This document shows positions 1 to 7,839 of a DNA stretch of 64,000 bases, in pieces (the stretch's first letter is position 1; the number at the start of each line of letters is the position of its first letter). Location of the stretch: contig JASGLD010000001.1 of NCBI GenBank assembly GCA_049840395.1, positions 124,001 through 188,000 of the forward strand, given 5' to 3'. The DNA is from CAILZL01 sp049840395 (GTDB taxonomy: Bacteria; Pseudomonadota; Gammaproteobacteria; Steroidobacterales; Steroidobacteraceae). Position numbers and translations under genes: made by a program. The notes beneath the pieces are model-generated. The model was not told where the DNA came from. It searched no databases and saw nothing but the letters and a program-made list of their open reading frames with translations.

Positions 1-217
1 TACTGGGTGGTGCGGTCTCAATCGACCATTGAGTGGTGGCGCCATCAGCACCTGTTGCCATGACGATCAGCCAGCCATGCGGATTGGTCCATTGCATTTC
101 CTTGATGACGGCATCCAGCACCAGCTCCTTGCCGGTGTCGAACATGGCTGTTGAATGATGGGCGCTGAGCGGCAGTGCCAGCAGGCCAATCGTTGCAATC
201 AATAGTGCGCGTTTCAT
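1..217 (-). CDS. DUF6152 family exported protein (C-terminus cut by window edge)
   Basis: The reading frame starts at an ATG (215-217) preceded by GAGG at good spacing and runs off the left edge, so only 72 codons are seen. The N-terminus is a clear Sec signal peptide (MKRALLIATIGLLALPLSA) followed by HHSTAMFD and later MQWTNPHGW. These are hallmarks of DUF6152, small periplasmic proteins of unknown function common in proteobacteria with many TonB-dependent receptors. The gene lies downstream of, and on the same strand as, the exported protein at 353-1342, a pairing that suggests a shared periplasmic role. No enzymatic motif is visible. The family assignment rests on the HHS/NPH motifs; the function is unknown. 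Confidence 0.75.
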   Translation of the reverse strand, partial: MKRALLIATIGLLALPLSAHHSTAMFDTGKELVLDAVIKEMQWTNPHGWLIVMATGADGATTQWSIETAPPS

Positions 218-285
218 AACGGAGCCTCGTAATCAGCTTGTTGGCCATTCAATTCACAATGCAATTCAATCTCAATTTCGATTCC

Positions 286-305
286 CTCTCCCGAGAGCGG
301 GAGAG
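286..305. repeat. Short GC-rich intergenic hairpin
   Basis: CTCTCCCG (286-293), a four-base loop, then CGGGAGAG (298-305) form a perfect 8-bp stem between two minus-strand genes. No T-run follows on either strand, so it looks like a dispersed intergenic palindrome more than a classical terminator, although it could attenuate read-through from the upstream gene. Confidence 0.6.
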
Positions 306-352
306 AGGACGCTTATTCAAACTTTTTCCTACGTGCGGTACTACGGTGATCA

Positions 353-1342
353 TCACTTCGGCATGGAATCCTGAGCCACTTCAGGAATGCCGAATGTGCT
401 TGGGTCTCGGTAATTCTTATCGCCCGGCAGGGTGTATTGCGTCGATCCATCTGCGCCGCGATAGACATTGTTGTTTTCTTCGCAGGCATCGTAGTGAACT
501 CTCAGCGCCGGATTGGTGACTTTCTTATATTGAAACACCACATGCCAGGGTTTGGTCAGACTCAACGGATCGTAAACGGTAATGCGGTCTTCAATCAGAT
601 TGGCATTCACTTTACGGATCTGCTCGACGGTGCTGATCTGAAAACTGAAATCAGGTTGACTGCGTTGATACTCACCGGCCTTCATATGGTTGGTATGCAC
701 TATCAGCGTATCGCCATTCCAGAAACCGATCGAATCGCCCATCCATAGTGGCACCGCATCTTCATCCGGTATGTGGCTGCGACCATCGGTGTAGATGCGT
801 CGTGTCTCGTTGATCTGTTCGTGCGTCATCCATACTTGTTTGGGCGTCACAATGAACTCTCTAAAAAACGGCTCGGTCAGCCAGCGTGGAAATCCAGCCG
901 GCAGGCAGTAACTCAGCCGATCCCACTCTTTGCCTGCAGCAATATCGGCGACCTTCTTGTCGTATGCCGCTTGATACTTGGGTGTCAGTGAAGCGGTGTT
1001 GCGGCCGGCGCCATAAGTAGAGCCCAGAATGGGATGCGCACCTGCGGAGTCGTCAAATGAAGCGCCCAATCCATGCGAGTCGCGTATCCACAATCCGGTC
1101 CAGTCTGGAATGTTGGTCGCGGTTTTCTGGGTGCCGCCTTTCGCTTGTTTCAGCAGCCCCTGATATTCATCCCAGGAAGAACTGAATTCCTGATTGGGCA
1201 TGGCTTGATTAAGCCGGGCTTGATTAGATGTGACTGCTTGTGAAGCTGCGCGCGCTGCGGGGGCTAAGGTCATTGTGACGATGAGTGCTGTCGATATGAT
1301 TGCTTTACAACAAGCCATTCGTTTTTGGCTATACGTGATCAT
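353..1342 (-). CDS. Exported protein of unknown function (about 329 aa)
   Basis: An N-terminal hydrophobic segment ending APAARA looks like a Sec signal peptide. The mature part is a single globular domain rich in aromatic residues, with segments such as PDWTGLW, YCLPAGFPRWL, FIVTPKQVWM, WNGDTLIVHT and CEENNNVY. I recognise this as a recurring uncharacterised secreted type found near DUF6152 genes in gammaproteobacteria and sphingomonads, but cannot give a function. The frame opens at a GTG at 1360, but I prefer the ATG at 1342, which has GGGGA about ten bases upstream and directly precedes the signal peptide. It is co-directional with the DUF6152 gene. A role in handling a hydrophobic or aromatic substrate is only a guess from the neighbours (esterase, TonB-dependent receptor). 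Confidence 0.7.
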   Translation of the reverse strand: MITYSQKRMACCKAIISTALIVTMTLAPAARAASQAVTSNQARLNQAMPNQEFSSSWDEYQGLLKQAKGGTQKTATNIPDWTGLWIRDSHGLGASFDDSAGAHPILGSTYGAGRNTASLTPKYQAAYDKKVADIAAGKEWDRLSYCLPAGFPRWLTEPFFREFIVTPKQVWMTHEQINETRRIYTDGRSHIPDEDAVPLWMGDSIGFWNGDTLIVHTNHMKAGEYQRSQPDFSFQISTVEQIRKVNANLIEDRITVYDPLSLTKPWHVVFQYKKVTNPALRVHYDACEENNNVYRGADGSTQYTLPGDKNYRDPSTFGIPEVAQDSMPK

Positions 1343-1589
1343 TGTCTTTAATCCCCGCACATATTTGTCTGTATCGACGAATGCTGATTGCTTTCATCAT
1401 CGTAGAAATTGTACTCCTTAAACAAGATGAAAATTTAGACGGCAGAGAACGAGCGATAAGGGCGATGCGATGCGAGTGATAAATAGAGGTATGAATATTA
1501 ATAATTAACGCTGGTCATGCATAACTGACTAATCTGTGTGCAACAAATTTCCAGTTGCTGGTAATCATAAGAACAAATTGGAGGATGGC

Positions 1590-3243
1590 ATGATCGAGCG
1601 TTCAATGCGCAACCTCTCTCTGGAGACCATAGGTAACGATGAGACGTTCAATCGTCGTGACGTCATTGAAAGCGTCTTAATTGCCAGTGTGGGATGTTTG
1701 AGTGTGCCTTCATCGCTTAGAGCGGCCGAAAGAAGATTCACTGCTGTCGTCGATACTCAATATGGCCGGGTGCGCGGCGTTTTAGAAGGCAGGATCAATA
1801 TATTCAAGGGGATTCCCTATGGTGCCGACACTGGCGGAAAGATGCGCTGGTTGCCGCCGGCTGTGCCTATGGCATGGGCGACAGTTCTGGACACAATCGA
1901 CTACGGACAAATATGTCCGCAAAGAACATTGAGTGGTTTGGATCTTGAGCTGTTACAGAGTGGCCCGGTGGGCGAAGACTGCTTGAAGCTGCATATATGG
2001 ACGCCTGCGGTGGGTAAGAGAGCCGGTAAGCGACCTGTCATGGTGTGGTTCCATGGCGGTGGTTATCAGAACGGCTCAGGCGGTGCGCTCAGTGTCGATG
2101 GCACTCATCTGGCGGCTCAGCATGATGTAGTGGTGGTTACGGTTACGCATTCAATTGAATGTGTTCGGTTTCTTGCAGCTTGCCGAGATGTATGGACCTG
2201 CTTACGCGGCGTCAGGCAATGTCGGTTTGCTGGATTGCGAGGCGGCGCTCAAGTGGGTGCGCAACAACATCGCACAGTTCGGTGGCGATCCCGGCAATGT
2301 CACGATCTTCGGTCAGTCGGGTGGCGCGGGTAAAGTTTCCTGTCTGATGGCAATGCCTTCTGCGCAGGGTTTGTTTCATCGTGCCATTGCGCAGAGCGGC
2401 GCTGCGGTGCGTGTCAGTACTCCGATGCAGGCGGTGCAATCGGCCAAGACATTGATCGAGGCGTTGCAGATGCCTTCATTGGCTGAGTTGCAGGCAATGC
2501 CCGCACAGCGGTTGATCGATTCGATGGTCACCATTCGCTTTCAATCCAGTCCGTTTGTCGATGGCAAGTTGCTGCCCACCGATCCCTTCGATCCGGTTGC
2601 GCCATCTATCTCCAAACATATTCCCTTCATGACCGGTTCCAACGAAACCGAGGCGACCTTCTTCGCCGGTACGCCGGTTGCGAACACACCGCTTGATCCT
2701 GTCGATGCGGCTACGGTCAAAGATCTGGTGAAGAAAACCATGCTGCTCGATGACGCACAAGCCGATGAATTGATCGCTGTGTTCCGCAAGCAATACCCGG
2801 ACCAGGACAACACATACCTGTATCAATTGATCGCAAGCCAATGGCTGTGGACCGATCCGGTTACGACTCAGGCGCAGCGCAAGGCGGATCAACATGCCGC
2901 ACCGGTCTACCTGTACTACTTCGATAAACATACGCCGGTGGCCGATAACAAGCTGCGCGCCACGCATACCCTGGAGATCGGCTATGCGTTCAACAATCTG
3001 GACAGATCATCTGCGATCGGCCCGCCTACTGCCGACAAACGCAAGTTGGGTAATGCCATGAGCGCCAGCTGGGCCGCATTTGCGCGCACCGGTAATCCCA
3101 ATAATGCCTTGCTGCCGAAATGGCGGCCATATGATTCAAGCACGCGCTATGTCATGCGTCTGGGCGACAAATTGGAGTTGTTGCAAGACCCGGCGCGCGC
3201 TACGCGCGAAATGATTACGCGGCTGAAGTCGCTACAAAAATAA
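1590..3243 (+). pseudogene. Type-B carboxylesterase/lipase, interrupted by a one-base frameshift
   Basis: Two overlapping frames together encode one alpha/beta-hydrolase of about 550 residues, the normal length for type-B carboxylesterases. The first frame starts at ATG 1590 (GGAGG five bases upstream). It carries a twin-arginine-like leader (FNRRDVIESVL), then GRVRG, FKGIPYG, GEDCLKLHIWTP and the oxyanion-hole motif WFHGGGY. The second frame begins at codon 2155 with LNVFGFL and continues with the nucleophile elbow FGQSGGAG (Ser), the acid region GSNETEA and the His region HTLEIGYAF. Removing one A at 2153/2154 joins them as THS-LNVFGF, the expected conserved segment. All three catalytic residues survive, so the break is recent, a sequencing error, or programmed; I favour the first two. 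The substrate is probably a carboxylic ester. It lies just upstream of a TonB-dependent receptor gene. Confidence 0.85.
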
Positions 3244-3309
3244 TTTCGACGAGTTGAGGCCGGAATACTCAACCGATTTCTCAGGAGAGGATTTCAGGAC
3301 TTTGGTTTG

Positions 3310-3337
3310 TTGAATTCATAAAAGACATTTTTATAAG
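3310..3337 (+). promoter_or_regulatory. Candidate sigma-70 promoter for the TonB-dependent receptor
   Basis: TTGAAT (3310-3315) and TATAAG (3332-3337) are separated by 16 bases and sit about 33 bases before the receptor start codon. The fit to the consensus is fair. It lies in a locally AT-rich stretch between the esterase and receptor genes. Confidence 0.3.
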
Positions 3338-3370
3338 AACCGTAGTTATCCAATTACCTTGGGGAAGTTT

Positions 3371-5620
3371 ATGAAACATACGAAACTGTTGTTTGCTTCA
3401 TCTGCCTCCGTTCTAGCGGGGCTGCTGAGTGGTTACACGGCTACCGCACAAAACGCCGATGGCGATTCCGTCGCGCTTGAAGAGATCACCATCACTGCGG
3501 AAAAGCGTGAAAGTAATTTGCAAAAAACCGCCATCTCGATTGTGGCGTTGGTGGGTGAAGATATCGATCGCGAAGGGCGCAACGATATTCGCGATCTGCT
3601 GAGTACAGTGGCCGGCGTCAACTTTTCCAATGCGGCGTTTGGCGCCACCAGCATCAATCTGCGCGGTATCGAAGGCATCACCGCTGCGGCGGGTAAAACC
3701 GATCCGGGCGTCTCCCTTAACTTCGATGGTGTGGTGGCGTCCAACTTGATCGGTGATGCCGGTTCGTCGGCGTTCTTCGATGTGGCGCGTGTTGAAGTGT
3801 TGCGTGGGCCTCAGGGCACTTTGTATGGCCGTGGCGCCGAGGCCGGGGTGATTAACGTGGTTTCCAATAATCCCGGTAAAGAATTCGATCTGGCCGGTAC
3901 GTTGGAAGTAGGCAGTTACAAACTGCAGCGCACCAGTGGCGTGATCAATATTCCATTGGGCGACAGTTGGGCCATACGTGCGGCGTACAACGGCATTCAA
4001 CGCGATGGTTACTACACCAGCGGTCTGAGCGATCTGGATGTCAGTGCCAGTCGCGTGAAATTGCGCTATGACGCCGGTGGTAGCTTCACGGCGTTGCTGG
4101 GCACGGAGTACACCTTGACCGGCGGCGCACTGGGCTCCGGCGGTATGGGCGCGGGTATCACTTCATGGGGTCTGGGCGATCCGCCCACTGATCCGTGGGA
4201 TGATGTTACCAAGAACGGCGGCGCGACCGGGCAGGTGCCGGGTTCCACTCGCAATAACAAATTACTGAAACTCTGGTCGCAGGTGGATTGGAGCACGGGC
4301 GTAGGCGATCTCACGGTGTTGCCCAGCTACACCAGCACATTGAATAAGTCGGTGATCGTGGCCGTGGGTGCAACGCCCTTTACTTACCTGCAGCAGCCAG
4401 GCTTGACCGACGCTGATGCCAAGTCGGTCGAAGCCCGCTTCAGCTCGCCTGCCGATGCGAAGTTCAAATGGGTGTTGGGAGCCTACTACGACACCGCCAA
4501 GAGCTTCGTGTTTACGCAGCAGTTCACACGTAACACCTGGCAGGATCAAAGCTCGTTGGCGGGTTTCGCACAGGCGACTTATCCAATCAGCGATAAATGG
4601 TCGGTCACCGGTGGCTTGCGGCAGACCAAGGATGAGAAGTCCTTTATCTCGGAGCGCACCAGCGGCGCTTTGCGTCATACGGATGGTGAGAAGTCGTGGT
4701 CGCGTACCGACTGGAAGCTGGGCGTGGAAAATCAATTGACGCCCGATACCATGCTGTACTTTACGGCTGCCACCGGTTATCGACCCGGCGGCGTAGATAG
4801 TACTGCCACCACCACCGTGACCACACCCACCGGTGCGGTCATTCCCAACAATGCTTTATTCAGTAAGCCGGAATATCTGACTACGTTTGAAGTCGGCACC
4901 AAGAACGAGCTGCTCAACAAGCGTCTGCGCTTGAACGCCAATGCCTATTACTACGACTACAAAGATCGTCAGTTCACTTACTTCATCACCACCGCCGATC
5001 CGGCCGTGCCCTGTCCGAATGGTGCGCGCCCGGATGCCTTCCCACCGGATGTGGTATGCAATGTGATGTTGAATATCGAGAAAGTGCGCACCATGGGTGC
5101 TGAGTTGGAAACGCTGTGGCTATTCACCGAACATGATCGCGCCAATCTGTCGTTGTCATACACGGATTCCAAGGGCGCTAAAGACCAGACCATTTTGTTG
5201 TCTATTCCGGCCGGTGCGACTCAGACCGGTTCGTATGCAGTGAATGTCAATGGCAAGACCACGCCGCGTACGCCCAAGCTGCAGGCCAATGCCTATTACG
5301 AGCATGGCTTTGAATTGCCCGGTGGCACGCTGTCGTTGCGCGGCGATGCGCGCTACACCAGTGAGAGTTATATCAGCGGCTTCAATTACCTGCTGCCGGT
5401 GACTAACAGCGCAGGTTTTCGCGAAGGCGATCGTTACATCATCGAAGCCAATACTCGCTACGACGCTTCGCTGAAATTCGAAGCGGACAGTGGCAAATGG
5501 AGTCTGAATTTCTACGGCAAGAACCTCACCAACGAAGCAGTGAAGTCCGATACCAACGGCAGTGTCACCAATGTGGAAGCGCCGCGTACCATTGGTGTGG
5601 TGCTCTCGGCAAAGATGTAG
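3371..5620 (+). CDS. TonB-dependent outer-membrane receptor
   Basis: The protein (749 aa) starts at ATG 3371 with GGGGAA eight bases upstream, and has a Sec signal ending near TATAQ. A TonB-box-like stretch (LEEITITAEKRES) is followed by a plug domain (LLSTVAGVNF, INLRGI, VEVLRGPQGTLYGRGA, GVINVVS) and then a 22-strand-type barrel. The barrel includes a TonB_dep_Rec C-terminal region (GKNLTNE) and ends in VVLSAKM, with the C-terminus slightly off the usual terminal aromatic. This is the CirA/IroN-like type used by many Gram-negative bacteria to import scarce substrates beyond siderophores. No iron-box or siderophore genes are near; the neighbours are an esterase and exported proteins. An organic ester, terpenoid or glycan ligand is therefore plausible but unproven. 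Confidence 0.93.
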   Translation: MKHTKLLFASSASVLAGLLSGYTATAQNADGDSVALEEITITAEKRESNLQKTAISIVALVGEDIDREGRNDIRDLLSTVAGVNFSNAAFGATSINLRGIEGITAAAGKTDPGVSLNFDGVVASNLIGDAGSSAFFDVARVEVLRGPQGTLYGRGAEAGVINVVSNNPGKEFDLAGTLEVGSYKLQRTSGVINIPLGDSWAIRAAYNGIQRDGYYTSGLSDLDVSASRVKLRYDAGGSFTALLGTEYTLTGGALGSGGMGAGITSWGLGDPPTDPWDDVTKNGGATGQVPGSTRNNKLLKLWSQVDWSTGVGDLTVLPSYTSTLNKSVIVAVGATPFTYLQQPGLTDADAKSVEARFSSPADAKFKWVLGAYYDTAKSFVFTQQFTRNTWQDQSSLAGFAQATYPISDKWSVTGGLRQTKDEKSFISERTSGALRHTDGEKSWSRTDWKLGVENQLTPDTMLYFTAATGYRPGGVDSTATTTVTTPTGAVIPNNALFSKPEYLTTFEVGTKNELLNKRLRLNANAYYYDYKDRQFTYFITTADPAVPCPNGARPDAFPPDVVCNVMLNIEKVRTMGAELETLWLFTEHDRANLSLSYTDSKGAKDQTILLSIPAGATQTGSYAVNVNGKTTPRTPKLQANAYYEHGFELPGGTLSLRGDARYTSESYISGFNYLLPVTNSAGFREGDRYIIEANTRYDASLKFEADSGKWSLNFYGKNLTNEAVKSDTNGSVTNVEAPRTIGVVLSAKM

Positions 5621-5650
5621 TCAGAGAGTCTCGGCTATTGTTGCAGGGCA

Positions 5651-5673
5651 GGCCCGGAGTCGGTCTCCGGGCC
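5651..5673. terminator. Hairpin between convergent genes
   Basis: GGCCCGGAG (5651-5659), a five-base loop and CTCCGGGCC (5665-5673) form a perfect 9-bp GC-rich stem 30 bases after the receptor stop codon and just beyond the end of the convergent diguanylate cyclase gene. There is no T-run, so termination is inferred from position and stem strength. Confidence 0.55.
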
Positions 5674-5691
5674 GGTCGCAATCGCTGGTGA

Positions 5692-7074
5692 TTAAAGACT
5701 GACGCAGCAATTACGTCCGTTGTTCTTGGCCTGGTATAGCGCCTTGTCTGCACGCTCGAAGGCCGTTGCAGGCGTATCGCCTTCCTGAAGCTCAGTGACA
5801 CCGCAGGATAGTGTGATCGTTACCGGTGAGCCGCGGAAATGGAAGCCCAGTTCGGAGACGGAAATACGAATCTTGTTTAGCAGTTGCAGCGCGTCGTCGA
5901 CGTGCGTGCCCGAAAAAATCATCACGAATTCTTCGCCGCCATAGCGCGCCAGGAAGTCGGTGCCGCGAATCAATCCCGACAAGCCTTCACCGATGATACG
6001 CAGCACACGATCACCCGCCGGGTGACCATAGTTATCGTTGATGCGTTTGAAGTGATCGATATCCAACGCCGCAATACAGGTGGGCTGATTGAAGCGCTGC
6101 CAGCGTTTGAATTCTTCGTCCAGCCTTTTTTCATAAGCCGCTCGGTTCGGTACCTTGGTCAGTACATCGATCAATGCCAGTTTCTGTTCCTGTTCAAGTT
6201 GTGTTTGCAGTTTTCTTGCCTCGGCTTCCAGCTGCGCGACACGGGCCTGCATTTGTTCGTTGCGGACGCGCATTGCGCCGGCGCGAATAGCTTCCTGTTC
6301 CTTGTATTCCTGCAGGTACTTGCCGATCGAGTCGATACGGCGGCGTACCTGCATGCGGATTTGCACCAGCTCGGTGGCAGAGTCCGCGCTTTCGCCCATG
6401 GCTTTCATGTCGTCGATCAATTGCAGATTCAGCGATTCGCTGCTGGCAAATTGTCGAGTCTGATCTTGGTTCTGGTCGGCAATGTGATGGCTGATGTCGT
6501 CCAATTTGTCGGCCATCTGGTTCAGCAGCGTTTCCATTTCGCGCTTGGAGCGCTCGATGCGTTGCAAGCGTTGGCTGAACAATTCGGCTAGCGATGCCAA
6601 TACCTCGGGTAACTGTTCGGTGGTCATCGGCGTCGATAGCTGGGTGTCCAGTGCCGCCACCGGCTCCAGCAGTTCGGCATCGCGTTTTAGCTTGGACGCC
6701 ATGGCAGACAGGATGGCGCGCACCTGCTCATCCTTAGCGATGATGCTGGGTGCAATCCCCTTCAGCGCCACATTGGTTTGCGTCAGGATGCCGGTTTCCG
6801 AGGTCGCTCCGTCGAGAGCGTGAATGGCTTCGGTCAAGGCGGGCAGCAGTTGTTCCAGCTGTGTGCTGGTGGTCTCGCCGCGTATTGCCGACTGCAGTTT
6901 TCTGATTTCGGCATCCAGCTGTGGCGACTGCCGTAACGAGGCAATGCACAGGCGTCCCATGACGCGCTTGAGAATGGCTTCCATCGCACGAAACTGCTGC
7001 TCTTCGCTTTCCAACGAACGCAGACTGTTGAAGTACTTAGTCCGCCAATCTTCGGTGCCAGTGTTTGCGTTCAC
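5692..7074 (-). CDS. Diguanylate cyclase (GGDEF) with long helical N-terminus
   Basis: This 460-aa soluble protein is predicted to make cyclic di-GMP from two GTP. The C-terminal GGDEF domain (about 300-460) has DVLTKVPNRAAY, the active-site motif GGEEF at about 379-383, and an RGTD inhibitory I-site (about 370-373) exactly five residues before it, so both catalysis and product inhibition should work. The first 290 residues show no named sensor domain. They are mostly charged alpha-helix and coiled coil, of the kind seen in Pseudomonas cyclases with N-terminal four-helix regions. No signal peptide or membrane helix is seen. The start is GTG 7074; the opening DWRTKYFNSLRSLE is family-like, which supports this long start. 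It is transcribed away from the poly-HAMP kinase operon. Confidence 0.92.
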   Translation of the reverse strand: MNANTGTEDWRTKYFNSLRSLESEEQQFRAMEAILKRVMGRLCIASLRQSPQLDAEIRKLQSAIRGETTSTQLEQLLPALTEAIHALDGATSETGILTQTNVALKGIAPSIIAKDEQVRAILSAMASKLKRDAELLEPVAALDTQLSTPMTTEQLPEVLASLAELFSQRLQRIERSKREMETLLNQMADKLDDISHHIADQNQDQTRQFASSESLNLQLIDDMKAMGESADSATELVQIRMQVRRRIDSIGKYLQEYKEQEAIRAGAMRVRNEQMQARVAQLEAEARKLQTQLEQEQKLALIDVLTKVPNRAAYEKRLDEEFKRWQRFNQPTCIAALDIDHFKRINDNYGHPAGDRVLRIIGEGLSGLIRGTDFLARYGGEEFVMIFSGTHVDDALQLLNKIRISVSELGFHFRGSPVTITLSCGVTELQEGDTPATAFERADKALYQAKNNGRNCCVSL

Positions 7075-7839
7075 AACGCTGCCTAGTAATTAAGTGCTTA
7101 AAATTGAGGCCATCATCGCCTGCAGGCGGATGACGCGATGCCGAGCAATTCAAGTAATTGCTCCGCGCCCAAATTTATCGGCACGATTAGGACAAATTTA
7201 AGCCCGTACGTGTCAGGTTGTGGATGAGCTTCGGGGAGACAATTTGCGGCTATCGTCTCAGCCTTCCGGGAAAGGTCGTTTTTGCTGGTTTACCTGATTT
7301 TTTTCATGTGGATTGAGGGCTTGGGGGACGGGGTTCCCCTGGCCACGCAGCCGATTTCTGGCAGCTCCATATCGGTCGGGTCACCGTACACAACCAACCG
7401 GTGACATTGCCATGCCGGTGCGAAGAAATCCTTCGCTGCGCTGGGCGCATGGCGCTCCCTGTGGGCCGCTGGCGTTGTCTATTGGTTGGTTTGAATTTGT
7501 GCGCTGGCACCCATTTCACCGTCGTTTCTGGTTTTCCTACACGACATGGGCGGTCGCTCCTACAGAGCCCGTAGGGGTGCGTAGCCAAGATAAGTTATAT
7601 GGCGACATCTGCGCGTGCAGCCTGCTTCTAAACAGGGCTTGGTACTGCAGCTGTCTGGTACGAGTTTACGAGTTCCGAACTATTCAAATTTTTATAAGTT
7701 TGCTTGTGCTGCAGAAATTCAATCGCTTCATTGCCGGTGCGAAAGCAGCTGCGTATGGAGTATCGAATGCCCGTGCGCTGAGCCTGCTTGTGTAACCACT
7801 GCCAATCTCGCTGTCACCAATTCCGGTTCGGAGTCTTCG
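7075..7839. other. Intergenic region with REP-like sequence, no supported gene
   Basis: 765 bases separate the divergent cyclase and poly-HAMP kinase genes. Around 7548-7580 there is a CTACACGACATGG...TCGCTCCTAC stretch whose reverse complement resembles the GTAGGAGCGACC REP-type palindromes of gammaproteobacteria, and 7324-7341 is G/C-palindromic (GGGGACGGGGTTCCCC). Open frames here, including the upstream extension of the kinase frame from 7615, have no ribosome site or protein-like composition. The space must hold promoters for both flanking genes, but I could not pick one with confidence. Confidence 0.5.

Noticed and set aside
7313..7795. 160-aa plus-strand frame in the intergenic region
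   Set aside because: Odd composition, overlaps REP-like sequence and lacks a start signal.
7615..7839. Upstream extension of the poly-HAMP kinase frame
   Set aside because: Cys-rich, non-family residues and no ribosome site; ATG 7840 with GGAG fits better.
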